A stretch of DNA of 64,000 nt from Mycobacterium sp. (GTDB lineage: Bacteria > Actinomycetota > Actinomycetes > Mycobacteriales > Mycobacteriaceae): the NCBI GenBank assembly GCA_003987775.1, contig RXJD01000021.1:186001-250000 (forward strand). Direction: 5' to 3'. The notes under the pieces are model-generated. The model saw only the letters and a program-made list of their open reading frames with translations. It was not told where the DNA came from and ran no database searches. A program made the translations under genes and the position numbers. The stretch's first letter is position 1, and each line of letters starts with the position of its first letter. Below are positions 46,686 through 55,725 of the stretch, piece by piece.

Positions 46686-47500
46686 CGGTCAACCTGACTC
46701 CCGAATCACTCGGCACTGCCCCCGGCCGCGGTCGGCTCACCGGCCGACGCATCGCGATCGTCGGCGCCGGCACCCGGCCCTCCCAAGATGCCGACGCGCC
46801 GATAGGCAACGGGCGAGCTATTGCCGTCCTGTGTGCACGAGAGGGAGCGGAAGTTGCGTGCGTCGACATCGACCGCGAGGCTGCGCAATACACCGCGGAA
46901 CTGTGCTTACAGGAGGGCGGACGGGCACTGGCGGTCCAAGCGGACGTCCGTGATGCCGAGGCATGCGCGCGTCTGGTACGTGACGCGAGGGGCGGTCTCG
47001 ACGGTCTCGACGGTGTCGTGGCGAATGTCGGCTTCGGCGCGGGAGGCGGCTTGTCGGAGACCTCACCAGAACTGTGGGACGAGATTTTCGCGCTCAACGT
47101 ACGATCGCACTTCCTGGTGGCGAGAGCCGCTCTCCCGGTCCTGGCGGACGGTGCCGCCGTGGTCTTCATCGGTTCGGCGGCAAGCCTGCGGGCCGGAACC
47201 CGTTTCCCCGCCTACGACGCATCCAAGGCGGCTCTGTTCGGTCTGTGCCGTCACGTCGCGCTGGAAGGCGCGCCTCGACAGATCCGCGCGAACCACGTGA
47301 TACCCGGGCCGGTCGACACACCGCTCGGCCGATATGGCAGCGCTAACGTCCAACGACGATCTGAGATCCGGCTGCCGCTCGGCCGCCAAGCCACAGCGTG
47401 GGATATCGCGTACGCGACGGTGTTCATGCTGAGCGGGGAGTCGAGCTACATCACCGGGGAGTCTCTGGTGGTCGCCGGTGGACTCGGTCAGATGGGCTGA
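46682..47500 (+). CDS. Short-chain dehydrogenase/reductase with atypical glycine loop
   Basis: 272 aa from GTG 46682 (overlaps LLM stop). The cofactor loop is expanded, GAGTRPSQDADAPIGNGRA, rather than TGxxxGIG; Asp after beta-2 (CVDIDRE) suggests NAD. Active site SAAS ... YDASK; C-terminal ITGESLVVAGGLGQMG. Similar loop-expanded SDRs occur in actinobacterial degradation clusters. Confidence 0.86.
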   Translation: MTVNLTPESLGTAPGRGRLTGRRIAIVGAGTRPSQDADAPIGNGRAIAVLCAREGAEVACVDIDREAAQYTAELCLQEGGRALAVQADVRDAEACARLVRDARGGLDGLDGVVANVGFGAGGGLSETSPELWDEIFALNVRSHFLVARAALPVLADGAAVVFIGSAASLRAGTRFPAYDASKAALFGLCRHVALEGAPRQIRANHVIPGPVDTPLGRYGSANVQRRSEIRLPLGRQATAWDIAYATVFMLSGESSYITGESLVVAGGLGQMG

Positions 47501-47602
47501 GATGCCCTGGCCCGCACAGGCCACTTCTGGCGCGCTCGGACCGTCCGCTTCCTGAACCTGGCGCAGATACTGGGCGAGAACAGCGGGAGCCGGAGGTGGT
47601 CG

Positions 47603-47797
47603 ATGCACGTCACGGTGGATTACGAAGTGTGCGAGGGCCACGGTCAGTGCCTACTGGCCGCACCGGAGGTGTTCGACCTTCCGGACGGGGCCGACCAGGT
47701 GGTGGTGCTCGACCCGGATCCCCCGGAAGCCCAGCGCCAGTTGGTGATTCAGGCGGCGGCGATGTGTCCTGCGCAGGCGATCCGAATCCTCAACTGA
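47603..47797 (+). CDS. His-containing (CxxHxxC) small ferredoxin
   Basis: 64 aa, MHVTVDYEVCEGHGQCLLAAPEVF ... MCPAQAIRIL. His replaces one cluster Cys, as in P450-partner ferredoxins. GGAGG 7 bases upstream of ATG 47603. It is 102 bases downstream of the SDR and may donate electrons to P450 B. Its 3' end overlaps the convergent response-regulator gene by 8 bases. Confidence 0.92.
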   Translation: MHVTVDYEVCEGHGQCLLAAPEVFDLPDGADQVVVLDPDPPEAQRQLVIQAAAMCPAQAIRILN

Positions 47798-48464
47798 GCC
47801 GGTCGGTTTCGGCAACCTCGTCGAGCATCCCGAAGCGCCCGGCGAGCGCCGCGGCGGCAATGCGGTTGCCCACCCCGAGTTTGTGCAGCAGTGCGGCGAC
47901 CATACGTTTGGCGGTGCGTTCGGATACCAGCATGCGGTGGGCGATGTCGCCGGTTTCCATGCCGGTCGCCAGCAGCGTCCAGAGCCGAACATCCTGGGCG
48001 CTCAACGTTTCCAGCAGCGCTGACGGAGGCTTACGCGTATTGCTCAGTAGTGCGTCGAGCAGGGCTCCGTCGATCACCCGCAGTCCCTCGGCGATCGTCC
48101 ACAACGGGCCGGCCAGCGCCTCGGGGCGCGCCGTCTTGGGCAGGAACCCATCGGCGCCGGCGCGCAACGCCTCCTCGGCCAGCGCGAGGTCGTCGGTGCC
48201 GGACAGGGCCAGAATCCGGGTGCCAGGGTGGCGTGCCTTGATGTGCCGGATCGCAGCCACCCCGCCCAACGGTGGCATGGAGAGGTCGATGATCGCCACG
48301 TCTGCCTTGCACCGGGCGACCAGATCGGCGGCCTCCTCCACGTATGTGGTCTGGCCCCCCACCGTGAACATTTCGCCCCATTCGCGGGTGAGCAACAGGG
48401 CCAGGCCCTGCGCGAACAGCTCGTGGTCGTCGACGATGACCACCACGTACGGCGAGCGGGTCAT
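47790..48464 (-). CDS. LuxR-type response regulator
   Basis: 224 aa from ATG 48464. Receiver about residues 7-125 with DDHE and phospho-acceptor Asp in ADVAIIDLSMPP; C-terminal HTH LSAQDVRLWTLLATGMETGDIAHRMLVSERTAKRMVAALLHKLGV. Divergent (24 bases) from the membrane kinase gene; they are probable partners although NarL-type regulators more often pair with HisKA_3 kinases. Confidence 0.88.
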   Translation of the reverse strand: MTRSPYVVVIVDDHELFAQGLALLLTREWGEMFTVGGQTTYVEEAADLVARCKADVAIIDLSMPPLGGVAAIRHIKARHPGTRILALSGTDDLALAEEALRAGADGFLPKTARPEALAGPLWTIAEGLRVIDGALLDALLSNTRKPPSALLETLSAQDVRLWTLLATGMETGDIAHRMLVSERTAKRMVAALLHKLGVGNRIAAAALAGRFGMLDEVAETDRLS

Positions 48465-48488
48465 TGCCGTGATGCTAGACCCAACCCT

Positions 48489-49787
48489 ATGGTCAGCCGG
48501 GTGAGACCGCTCGATCAGCTCAAGACGGAACTCGGCGACGGGGACTACGGACTGGCCCGCACCGTCGTGGCGGTACGGGTCGCCGTGGTGATCTCGATCG
48601 GTGCGCTGTTGGCGATCGGACCCTACTGGGTCCGTGAACACACCGCGGCCACGGTGATGGTGCTCGGCGGGGCGATGGCCTACGCGGCGGCACTGATGGC
48701 CTATCCGCAGCCGGAGGTTCGCCGCACTCGGTACGCGTGGCTGGTCACCTCCTTCGACTCCGCGTTCACCCTCGCACTCATCGCATTGAGCGGCGGCGTC
48801 TACAGCCCGGTCGTGTCGGTGCTGGCGCTCGTGGTCATCGCTTCCGCGGCCCGGTTGTCGTTGGCTGAAACCCTGCTCGCGGCAGTGCTTTTGGGCGCGG
48901 CCTACGTTCCCGTGGCACTCACGTCATCGCCACCGCAGCCCGTCACGGCGGCGCCGGCACTGCTGGCCGGCTGGTCGGCGCTGTATCTGCTGTTCGTCGC
49001 GATCATCACCGCCGGGTTGTCGGCACTTGCCGAGCGGGAACACCGCTCCCGGCTGACGGCGCTGGTCGAAGCCGAAGCCGAACATGCCGCAGCCGAAGAG
49101 GAACGCGACCTGAGGGCGCGTCTGCTGCGCTCCTACCAATCTCAGCAAGACGGACTGCAGGTGCTGGTACACGAATTCCGCACGCCGGTGACGTCTTTGG
49201 AGGCACTGACCGAAGCGCTCACTTCCGCGCAACCGATGTCCGATGATGACCGGGAGACCAGTCTGCAGCTGGTGGCGCGGCACGTGCACCACATCGGCGA
49301 CATGCTCGACGCCTTGTCCGACGTCGCCCTGAGCCGGCGCCCGACGTTCTCGACCGGCCGGGTGCGCCGCGTCGACATGGCTGAGGTGATCCTTGCTGCC
49401 GCCGACGCCGTGGGCCTGGCACCACCACGGTTGCGGCTGAGCATCGAAGCCGGTGCCGTGTCGGCGGACGCGCAGGGGTTGCGGCGCGTGCTGACCAATC
49501 TGCTGGAGAATGCCGCGCGGCACGGCCGGGACGAGCCCGTCGATGTCACGTGCGCACGCGACGGCGAGGAGCTGATCGTCGCGGTCGCCGACCGCGGCCC
49601 GGGCATTCCGGCCGACAGCCTCGGCGAGCTGACCACCAAATATGTCAGTCGCGGCGGCCAGCGCGGCACCGCAGGTCTCGGCCTCTGGATCGTGCAGCAG
49701 ATCGTCGAGGCGATGGGCGGCCGCGTCGATTTCGCCGCTCGCGAGGGTGGCGGGCTGGTCGCCACCTTCCGCGCCCCGGTGGGCTGA
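48489..49787 (+). CDS. Membrane sensor histidine kinase
   Basis: 432 aa from ATG 48489. Five or six N-terminal membrane spans (about 25-185: VAVRVAVVISIGALLAIG, VMVLGGAMAYAAALMA, FTLALIALSGGVYSPVV, ALYLLFVAIITAGLSALA), a coiled-coil linker, HisKA-type box VLVHEFRTPVTSLEAL (phospho-His about 226), and HATPase with LTNLLENAARHG, ADRGPGIP and GLGLWIVQQIVEAMGG. Signal unknown. Divergent from the response regulator. Confidence 0.88.
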   Translation: MVSRVRPLDQLKTELGDGDYGLARTVVAVRVAVVISIGALLAIGPYWVREHTAATVMVLGGAMAYAAALMAYPQPEVRRTRYAWLVTSFDSAFTLALIALSGGVYSPVVSVLALVVIASAARLSLAETLLAAVLLGAAYVPVALTSSPPQPVTAAPALLAGWSALYLLFVAIITAGLSALAEREHRSRLTALVEAEAEHAAAEEERDLRARLLRSYQSQQDGLQVLVHEFRTPVTSLEALTEALTSAQPMSDDDRETSLQLVARHVHHIGDMLDALSDVALSRRPTFSTGRVRRVDMAEVILAAADAVGLAPPRLRLSIEAGAVSADAQGLRRVLTNLLENAARHGRDEPVDVTCARDGEELIVAVADRGPGIPADSLGELTTKYVSRGGQRGTAGLGLWIVQQIVEAMGGRVDFAAREGGGLVATFRAPVG

Positions 49788-49889
49788 CGGCGTTGGCCCA
49801 CGCAGGCCAGTGGTTGGCACGCGCGCCGGTGTCGATCACGTCCCCCTCCGACCAGCATGGGTGCCATCGGGCGAGAAAGGGACCCTCGG

Positions 49890-51161
49890 ATGACCGCACC
49901 CACCACCAACCCCACCTATAAGGACATTGACCTGAGCGCGCGTGCGTTCTGGGCCAAACCCCCCGAGGACCGCGACGCGGCCTTCGCGGTGCTGCGTGCG
50001 GAGAACCCGGTGCCGTGGAGCCGGCCGGCGGAATCGGACCTGCTGCCACCCGAACTCAACAACCGGGGCTTCTGGTCGCTGACCAAACAGGACGACATCC
50101 GGATGGCCAGCCGGCACCCGGAGATCTTCTCGTCGGCCCAGGGCATCACGATGGAGGACTTCGCCCCCGAGGCGGTCGAGATCGCGCAGTCGTTCATCGC
50201 GATGGACGCTCCCCGGCACACCCAGTTGCGCGGGATCACCACCGAGGCGTTCAAGCCCAAAAACGTGCGGCGGCTGGAGAGTTGGATCCGCGGCCACGCG
50301 CACGACCTGGTCAGCGAGATGGCACATCTGGGCGAGGGTGACTTCGTCCAACTGGTGTCGGTGAAGCTGCCCGGCCGGATCTTCGGGAGCTTCTTCGGGC
50401 TGCCCGAAGGCGATCTGCGCGACAAGGCCGTCAGCGCCGCCCAGCGCCTGGTGGGCTGGACCGACCCGAACATCCGCGGCGAGCAGAGCGAGCTGGAGCT
50501 GTTCATGGGCGCCGTGCTGGATCTGCACGCGGTGGCATCGGAGTTGATCCCGCAGCGGCGGGCCAATCCCGGTGACGACCTGATGACTTGGATGGTGCAG
50601 GCCGAGTTCGACGGCAAGAAGATGACCGACGACGAACTGCGGGCCTTCTTCGTTTTGATGGGCGTGGCGTCCAACGACACCACCCGGCATGCCTCGGCGC
50701 ACGCGATCGCCGCTCTCTCGAAGTTTCCCGACCAGCGCGCGCTGCTGGTCGAGGACGTCGAGGGCCGGGTCGGCACTGCGGTGGAGGAGGTGCTGCGCTG
50801 GGGATCACCGTTGCTCCACATGCGCCGCACCGCCACCAGGGATGTCACCGTGCGCGATGCGGAGATCAAGGCGGGCGACAAGGTGGTGCTGTGGTACTAC
50901 TCCGGCAACCGTGACGAGGACGTCTTCGACGATCCGCACAGCTTCAATATTCTGCGAAACCCCAACCCGCACATAGCGTTCGGCGGCGGTGGTCCACACT
51001 TCTGTCTCGGTGCCGCGCTGGCGCGCACCATGCTCAAGGCGCTGCTGACCGAGGTCTACACCCGTATCCCCGACATCTCGGCAACCGAACCTCAGTATGC
51101 GCTGGCCAATTTCATCAACGGCATCAACAGCCTGCCCGCGACCTGGACGCCGGAACGATGA
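49890..51161 (+). CDS. Cytochrome P450 (operon with NDMA-dependent ADH)
   Basis: 423 aa from ATG 49890 with AGAAAGGGA upstream. I-helix MGVASNDTTRHASAHA, ExxR VEEVLRWGSP, heme loop IAFGGGGPHFCLGAALAR. Overall style resembles the actinobacterial CYP125/124/142 group of lipid or sterol hydroxylases, but substrate is not known. The alcohol dehydrogenase start overlaps its stop by 4 bases, suggesting hydroxylation followed by alcohol oxidation. No TAC-N4-GTA operator upstream. Confidence 0.92.
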   Translation: MTAPTTNPTYKDIDLSARAFWAKPPEDRDAAFAVLRAENPVPWSRPAESDLLPPELNNRGFWSLTKQDDIRMASRHPEIFSSAQGITMEDFAPEAVEIAQSFIAMDAPRHTQLRGITTEAFKPKNVRRLESWIRGHAHDLVSEMAHLGEGDFVQLVSVKLPGRIFGSFFGLPEGDLRDKAVSAAQRLVGWTDPNIRGEQSELELFMGAVLDLHAVASELIPQRRANPGDDLMTWMVQAEFDGKKMTDDELRAFFVLMGVASNDTTRHASAHAIAALSKFPDQRALLVEDVEGRVGTAVEEVLRWGSPLLHMRRTATRDVTVRDAEIKAGDKVVLWYYSGNRDEDVFDDPHSFNILRNPNPHIAFGGGGPHFCLGAALARTMLKALLTEVYTRIPDISATEPQYALANFINGINSLPATWTPER

Positions 51162-52264
51162 AGACAAAAGCCGCGGTGCTGTGGGGACTGCACCAGAAGT
51201 GGGAGGTCGAAGAGGTCGACCTCGACGGCCCCAGGGAAAACGAGGTTCTGGTCAAGCTGACCGCCAGCGGCCTGTGCCATTCCGACGATCATCTGATCAC
51301 CGGTGACATGCCCATGCAGTTGCCGGTGGTCGGCGGCCACGAGGGCGCCGGGGTGGTGGTCGAGACCGGACCGGGCGTCACGGAGGTCGCCGAAGGCGAT
51401 TCGGTGGTGCTGAGTTTCATCCCGGCCTGCGGCCGCTGCGAACCGTGCGCACGCGGCATGAGCAACCTGTGCGTACTGGGTGCGGCGATCATCGCCGGGC
51501 CGCAACTCGACGGCACCTTCCGGTTCCACGCCAGAGGTCAGGGGCTGGGCCAGATGTGTGTGCTAGGAACGTTTTCCGAATACACGGTGGTCCCGATGGC
51601 CTCGGTCATCAAGGTCGACCAGGGCACCGCACTGGACACCGCGGCGCTCGTCGGGTGTGGCGTCACCACCGGTTACGGCAGCATGGTGCGCACCGGCGAG
51701 GCCGGTGACGGCGACACCGTGGTGGTCATGGGCGTGGGCGGCATCGGCATGAACGCGGTCCAGGGCGCACGTATCGCGGGTGCGCGCGTCATCGTCGCGC
51801 TCGATCCGGTCGAATACAAGCGCACCCGTTCGCTCGAGTTCGGCGCCACGCACACCGCGGCGACCGTCGACGAGGCGCTGTCACTGGTCAGCGACCTGAC
51901 CCGCGGGCAGCTGGCCGATGTCTGCGTGGTGAGCACCGACTCGGCCGAAGGCGCCTACGTGGCACAGGCATTGAGCCTGGTCGGCAAGCGCGGCCGGGTG
52001 GTGATGACCGCCATCCCCCACCCCACCGACACCAGTGTCGCCATGTCGCTGTTCGATCTGACGCTCTACGAAAAGCAGGTCCGCGGCTCACTTTTCGGCT
52101 CCTCCAACCCGCGCCGCGACATTCCCCGCATGCTCGACCTGTACCGAGCCGGACGGCTCAAGCTGGACGAGCTGGTCACCCGCGAGTACACCCTGGACGA
52201 AATCAACGACGGCTACGCCGACATGCATGCCGGGGTGAACCTGCGGGGGCTGATCCGGTTCTGA
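51158..52264 (+). CDS. NDMA-dependent zinc alcohol dehydrogenase
   Basis: 368 aa medium-chain dehydrogenase. Catalytic zinc region GLCHSDDHL and GGHEGAGVV, structural zinc cysteines CGRCEPCARGMSNLC, Rossmann GVGGIGMNAVQGA. Sequence style fits the actinobacterial N,N-dimethyl-4-nitrosoaniline-dependent ADH family (TIGR03989), which keeps NAD(H) tightly bound and passes electrons to mycofactocin. No mycofactocin genes are in this window. Overlaps the P450 gene by 4 bases. Confidence 0.88.
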   Translation: MKTKAAVLWGLHQKWEVEEVDLDGPRENEVLVKLTASGLCHSDDHLITGDMPMQLPVVGGHEGAGVVVETGPGVTEVAEGDSVVLSFIPACGRCEPCARGMSNLCVLGAAIIAGPQLDGTFRFHARGQGLGQMCVLGTFSEYTVVPMASVIKVDQGTALDTAALVGCGVTTGYGSMVRTGEAGDGDTVVVMGVGGIGMNAVQGARIAGARVIVALDPVEYKRTRSLEFGATHTAATVDEALSLVSDLTRGQLADVCVVSTDSAEGAYVAQALSLVGKRGRVVMTAIPHPTDTSVAMSLFDLTLYEKQVRGSLFGSSNPRRDIPRMLDLYRAGRLKLDELVTREYTLDEINDGYADMHAGVNLRGLIRF

Positions 52265-52450
52265 ACGCGCCAGTTCGCCACAGTTGCCCCTTGACCGTAA
52301 TTCATTCCATATGCAATAGTTGCACTTGGGTCTAATATGACAAGCGGAGTACCGCCTGAGCAGCTACGATCCCGAACGTTGGCGCCGCGGCGGCGACGTC
52401 AGCTCGTCTGGAACGCCCAGATTGACCCGTCAACTATCAAGGAGTGGTAG

Positions 52451-52750
52451 ATGTCCGAGGAAAAATCAGCACCCGCGCAGCTTCGGCGAGCGCGCCGGCC
52501 GATCCGATTGATCTGGATTGCCGCCGTCATCGGTGGCGTGGCGGTCAGTTTCGGTGCGGCGGAGGCCCAGACGCTTGGCAATGCACCGACTTCCATCACA
52601 GCCACGCCCGAGGACCCCTGCCTGCTGACCAACACCTGCGGCCTGGAGAGCCAGATCGCCGAAGATGAGCAGCAAGGCAGGGACTTTCAGGCCTACTGCG
52701 ACGAGCTGAAGCTGAAGAACATCGTGATCCCCGAGTGCGAGCCGGCCTGA
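52451..52750 (+). CDS. Small secreted or membrane-anchored protein, function unknown
   Basis: 99 aa with AAGGAG upstream of ATG 52451. Basic N-terminus (RRARRP), one hydrophobic segment (LIWIAAVIGGVAVSFGAAEAQ, a signal peptide with AEA-Q cleavage or anchor), then a mature part with four cysteines (DPCLLTNTC, AYCDEL, PECEPA). Resembles small Cys-containing mycobacterial exported proteins; no assigned function. Confidence 0.7.
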   Translation: MSEEKSAPAQLRRARRPIRLIWIAAVIGGVAVSFGAAEAQTLGNAPTSITATPEDPCLLTNTCGLESQIAEDEQQGRDFQAYCDELKLKNIVIPECEPA

Positions 52751-52769
52751 TCGCGCACCGGGTGGCCGC

Positions 52770-54074
52770 CTAGCGGGCGGTCCGTTGCAGCTCGTTCGGC
52801 CGGCGGCGACGTCGCGGCCGGGCCGCACCCGACCCGCGGCGCCCGGCCGGCTTAGCCGGTTGCGGCGCAGCGGCTTTGGGAGCCGGGGCGCGATATGGCG
52901 CGACCTCGCCGACCAACGCCTGCACCTCCGCGGAGTCGGCGGTCACGTGCTGCGGCTCGACCCGGATACCGGCCTTGCGCAGCAGCGCCCGGGTGTCCGT
53001 GCGTTGCTCGGGCAGTACCAGAGTGACCACGTCGCCCGCATTCCCGGCCCGTGCCGTGCGCCCCGAACGATGCAGATAGGCCTTGTGCTCGGCGGGCGGA
53101 TCGATGTGCACCACCAACTCGACCTCGTCGACGTGCACACCACGCGCGGCGATGTCGGTTGCCACCAGGACCCTGGCCTCGCCGTTGCTGAAGGCGGCGA
53201 GATTGCGGTCACGTGCCGGCTGAGAAAGGTTGCCGTGCAGGTCAACTGACGGGATGCCCGCATCGGTGAGCTGCTTGGCGAGCCGGCGGGCGTGATGTTT
53301 GGTGCGCATGAACAGAATTCGGCGCCCACTGCCCGAGGCCAGGCGGTGCACGAGTTCCTTCTTGGCTTCCGCTCCGGCGACGTGGAATACGTGATGGGTC
53401 ATCGCCGACACCGGCGCGTTCAACTCGTCCACCGAGTGCAGAACCTGATCACGCAGGAACCGGTTCACGAGTTTGTCGACGCCGTTGTCGAGAGTGGCGG
53501 AGAACAGCAGGCGCTGACCGCCGGCCGGGGTAGCGGCCAGGATGCGCGTGACACCTGGCAGGAAACCCAGGTCGGCCATATGGTCGGCTTCGTCGATGAC
53601 GGTGACTTCCACCGCGTCGAGGCTGATCAGGCGCTGCTTCATCAGGTCTTCGAGCCGGCCCGGGCAGGCCACCACGATGTCGATGCCGGACTGCAGCGCC
53701 GCTACCTGCCGATTCTGCGACACACCACCGAAGATGGTGGCGACGCGCAGGTTCCGGGCAGCAGCCAACGGTTCCAGCGTCGCGGTGATCTGGGTGGCCA
53801 GTTCACGGGTAGGTGCCAGGACCAGACCCGACGGTCGTGACGGGCGCCGTTTGGCCGACGACAGCCGGCTGACCAACGGGATCGAGAAGGCGAGCGTCTT
53901 TCCGCTGCCGGTTTTGCCGCGTCCCAGGACATCTCGGCCCGCCAGCGTGTCAGGCAGGGTCTGAACCTGGATCGGGAACGGGGCGGTGATGCCGGCGGCG
54001 GTGAGCACGCCGATCAGCGGCGCGCTCACGCCGAGTTCGGCAAAAGTCTTGTCAGTGCTTGGTTTTGGAGTCAC
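52770..54074 (-). CDS. DEAD-box RNA helicase (RhlE-like)
   Basis: 434 aa from GTG 54074 (AAAGG upstream). Q-motif region FAELGVSAPLIGVLTAAGITAPFPIQVQTLP, Walker A GRGKTGSGKT, PTREL, VIDEADHMADLGF (DEAD), SATL, ATDIAARGVHVDEVELVVH and HRSGRTARAG. A basic low-complexity tail ends RRGSGAARPRRRRRP. ATP-dependent RNA unwinding, typically in cold adaptation or ribosome assembly. Confidence 0.93.
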   Translation of the reverse strand: MTPKPSTDKTFAELGVSAPLIGVLTAAGITAPFPIQVQTLPDTLAGRDVLGRGKTGSGKTLAFSIPLVSRLSSAKRRPSRPSGLVLAPTRELATQITATLEPLAAARNLRVATIFGGVSQNRQVAALQSGIDIVVACPGRLEDLMKQRLISLDAVEVTVIDEADHMADLGFLPGVTRILAATPAGGQRLLFSATLDNGVDKLVNRFLRDQVLHSVDELNAPVSAMTHHVFHVAGAEAKKELVHRLASGSGRRILFMRTKHHARRLAKQLTDAGIPSVDLHGNLSQPARDRNLAAFSNGEARVLVATDIAARGVHVDEVELVVHIDPPAEHKAYLHRSGRTARAGNAGDVVTLVLPEQRTDTRALLRKAGIRVEPQHVTADSAEVQALVGEVAPYRAPAPKAAAPQPAKPAGRRGSGAARPRRRRRPNELQRTAR

Positions 54075-54421
54075 TTTTCGGTGCCTTTCGGGGCATCGGG
54101 TGCACCGGATCGTCGCGAGGAGTTCGCGCAGAGCTGGTACAAGCTGGCGAGATTGCCGGTGGGCAAAATCGATCGCCGCGAGACCGTAGTGCTTGGTGCA
54201 CGGATCATCTGAACGCGACGCGCTGAGCCGCTGATCTTGGGCTGGCGCCGGTGGGATGAGGAACGTTCCACGACGTGTTGGCGGTAGTGATTGGTGGCCA
54301 ACGTTGTTCCCAGTCTATCTCACCGACGCCTGCGGCCCTAATACGACGCGAATGGGCCCGCTCACGGCCCCGCGGTGCTACTTTCGCCTGGCAATCGGTA
54401 CAGAGTCGGGCAGGAGGCGCA
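54075..54421. promoter_or_regulatory. Gap between helicase and DUF732 genes; no gene seen
   Basis: 347 bases separating divergent genes. Some short open frames exist but lack ribosome sites and family features. A long 5' leader for the helicase, as for many cold-shock helicases, is possible. No clear hairpin or promoter boxes assigned. Confidence 0.3.
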
Positions 54422-54832
54422 ATGTCGGGCACGGTCAGCAGGTTCGTAGCGGGTCTGGCGATGTTGGCGGTGCCGGTCGCGGTGGCCCCGGTGGCAGCTG
54501 CTGAGCCGGGGCCGGGCAGCGGCGAGACCTTTTTCGTCGACTACATGACGCGTGTGTTCGCTCCCCCGACCTCAGAAGCGGCGGCACGCGCGATAATCCC
54601 GCTGGCACAACAGGTCTGCGACGCCAGGGCTCAGGGCCAGACCGACCAGCAGGCGGCCAACATCGTGGTGGCCGGCAACGGCGTCGAAACCATAGGTCTG
54701 GGCACGGGATCGGTATCGGGAGACGAGGGCACCGCGTTGAACATCGTCAATGCGGCGACCCTGGCGTACTGCCCGCAGTACAACGCGACCATCGGTGAAC
54801 CGGTGACGCCCAATCCCATCCCTGTGGAGTGA
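54422..54832 (+). CDS. Secreted DUF732-type protein
   Basis: 136 aa from ATG 54422 with a strong AGGAGG. Signal peptide about 1-27 (FVAGLAMLAVPVAVAPVAAAEP). Mature segment has the DUF732 pattern of two cysteines (AQQVCDARAQGQTDQQA ... LAYCPQYNATIG), predicted to form a disulfide-linked helical bundle. Common small exported mycobacterial family of unknown role. Confidence 0.82.
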   Translation: MSGTVSRFVAGLAMLAVPVAVAPVAAAEPGPGSGETFFVDYMTRVFAPPTSEAAARAIIPLAQQVCDARAQGQTDQQAANIVVAGNGVETIGLGTGSVSGDEGTALNIVNAATLAYCPQYNATIGEPVTPNPIPVE

Positions 54833-54853
54833 GTCCGCGCCTGTCGCTGTGAT

Positions 54854-55705
54854 GTGACTTTGCCCATAATTGAGGCCATCGCGGTTTCTGACGAGATGGA
54901 GCGCTTCACACGCCGGTACGGCAACCAGGTAGAGGTCCAGGGAATTCAATGGTCCTACTACCGCCTCGGCGCGGGCACACCGGTGCTCTGGTTGACGGGC
55001 GGTCTGCGGCGGGCGGCGGCGGCCTCGGCTTTTCTCGAAAGTCTTTCCAGACATCACACCGTCATCGCGCCGGACTACGCGCCTGTGCCGTCCATCGCGG
55101 AGTTCATGGCCGCTTTCGACGAGATACTGCGCCGCGAATCGGTGGACGCCGTCACCCTGGTGGGCCAGTCGTACGGGGGAATGTTGGCGCAGGCCTACCT
55201 GGCACACCGCCCGCAGGCCGTCACGCGTCTGGTGCTCTCGAGTTCGGGTCCGGTTGCCTACGCCCGCCGGTGGGTTCCGGCGGCAAAGCTGGGCTCTCTG
55301 CTCGCCCGGGTGCTGCCGGAGCGGCTCCTGAAGAAGCTGTTGGCCGCGGGGCTGGCGAGGCTGGCGCGCCCACTACCGCAACAGGAGCGGGCGCAGATGA
55401 GCGAGGTCATTCGGATCCTGCTGCACGAGAAGCTGTCTCGCGCCGATGTGGTGTCCCACTTCGCCGTCGCCGCGGACGTGATCCGGTCAGGCATGGTCGA
55501 ACCCGCCGCATTCCGCGGCTGGCACGGCGACGTGGTGGTGCTGAGTGCCGAGAACGACCCGACGCAGCGCGACCGGGACATGCCGAAGTACGAGTGGTTG
55601 TTCGGGCGCCGTCCGCAGCTGGTCAGCTTGGGACAGCTCGGGCACGCCGCGGTCCTCACCGCCCCTGACCGCTATGTCGAACTGCTCGAAGGCGCCCTCG
55701 AATAA
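54854..55705 (+). CDS. Alpha/beta hydrolase
   Basis: 283 aa from GTG 54854; an ATG at 54896 (MERFTRRYGN) is also plausible. Alpha/beta fold: VLWLTGGLRRAAAA (oxyanion region), nucleophile elbow VTLVGQSYGGMLAQAY, acid near VVVLSAENDPTQ, and catalytic His in LGQLGHAAVLTAP. Substrate unknown; esterase/peptidase-like lid region 130-190 is Leu/Ala rich. Confidence 0.83.
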   Translation: MTLPIIEAIAVSDEMERFTRRYGNQVEVQGIQWSYYRLGAGTPVLWLTGGLRRAAAASAFLESLSRHHTVIAPDYAPVPSIAEFMAAFDEILRRESVDAVTLVGQSYGGMLAQAYLAHRPQAVTRLVLSSSGPVAYARRWVPAAKLGSLLARVLPERLLKKLLAAGLARLARPLPQQERAQMSEVIRILLHEKLSRADVVSHFAVAADVIRSGMVEPAAFRGWHGDVVVLSAENDPTQRDRDMPKYEWLFGRRPQLVSLGQLGHAAVLTAPDRYVELLEGALE

Positions 55706-55725
55706 CCAGCCTGCGAAGGGTCGGA

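Noticed and set aside
52291..52338. TTGACC followed by AT-rich sequence as a sigma-70-like promoter for the small secreted gene
   Set aside because: No -10 hexamer at acceptable spacing could be defined, so it is not listed as a feature.
54205..54432. Minus-strand 75-codon frame with a CxxC pair upstream of the helicase
   Set aside because: No ribosome site, overlaps the DUF732 start region, and no recognisable fold.
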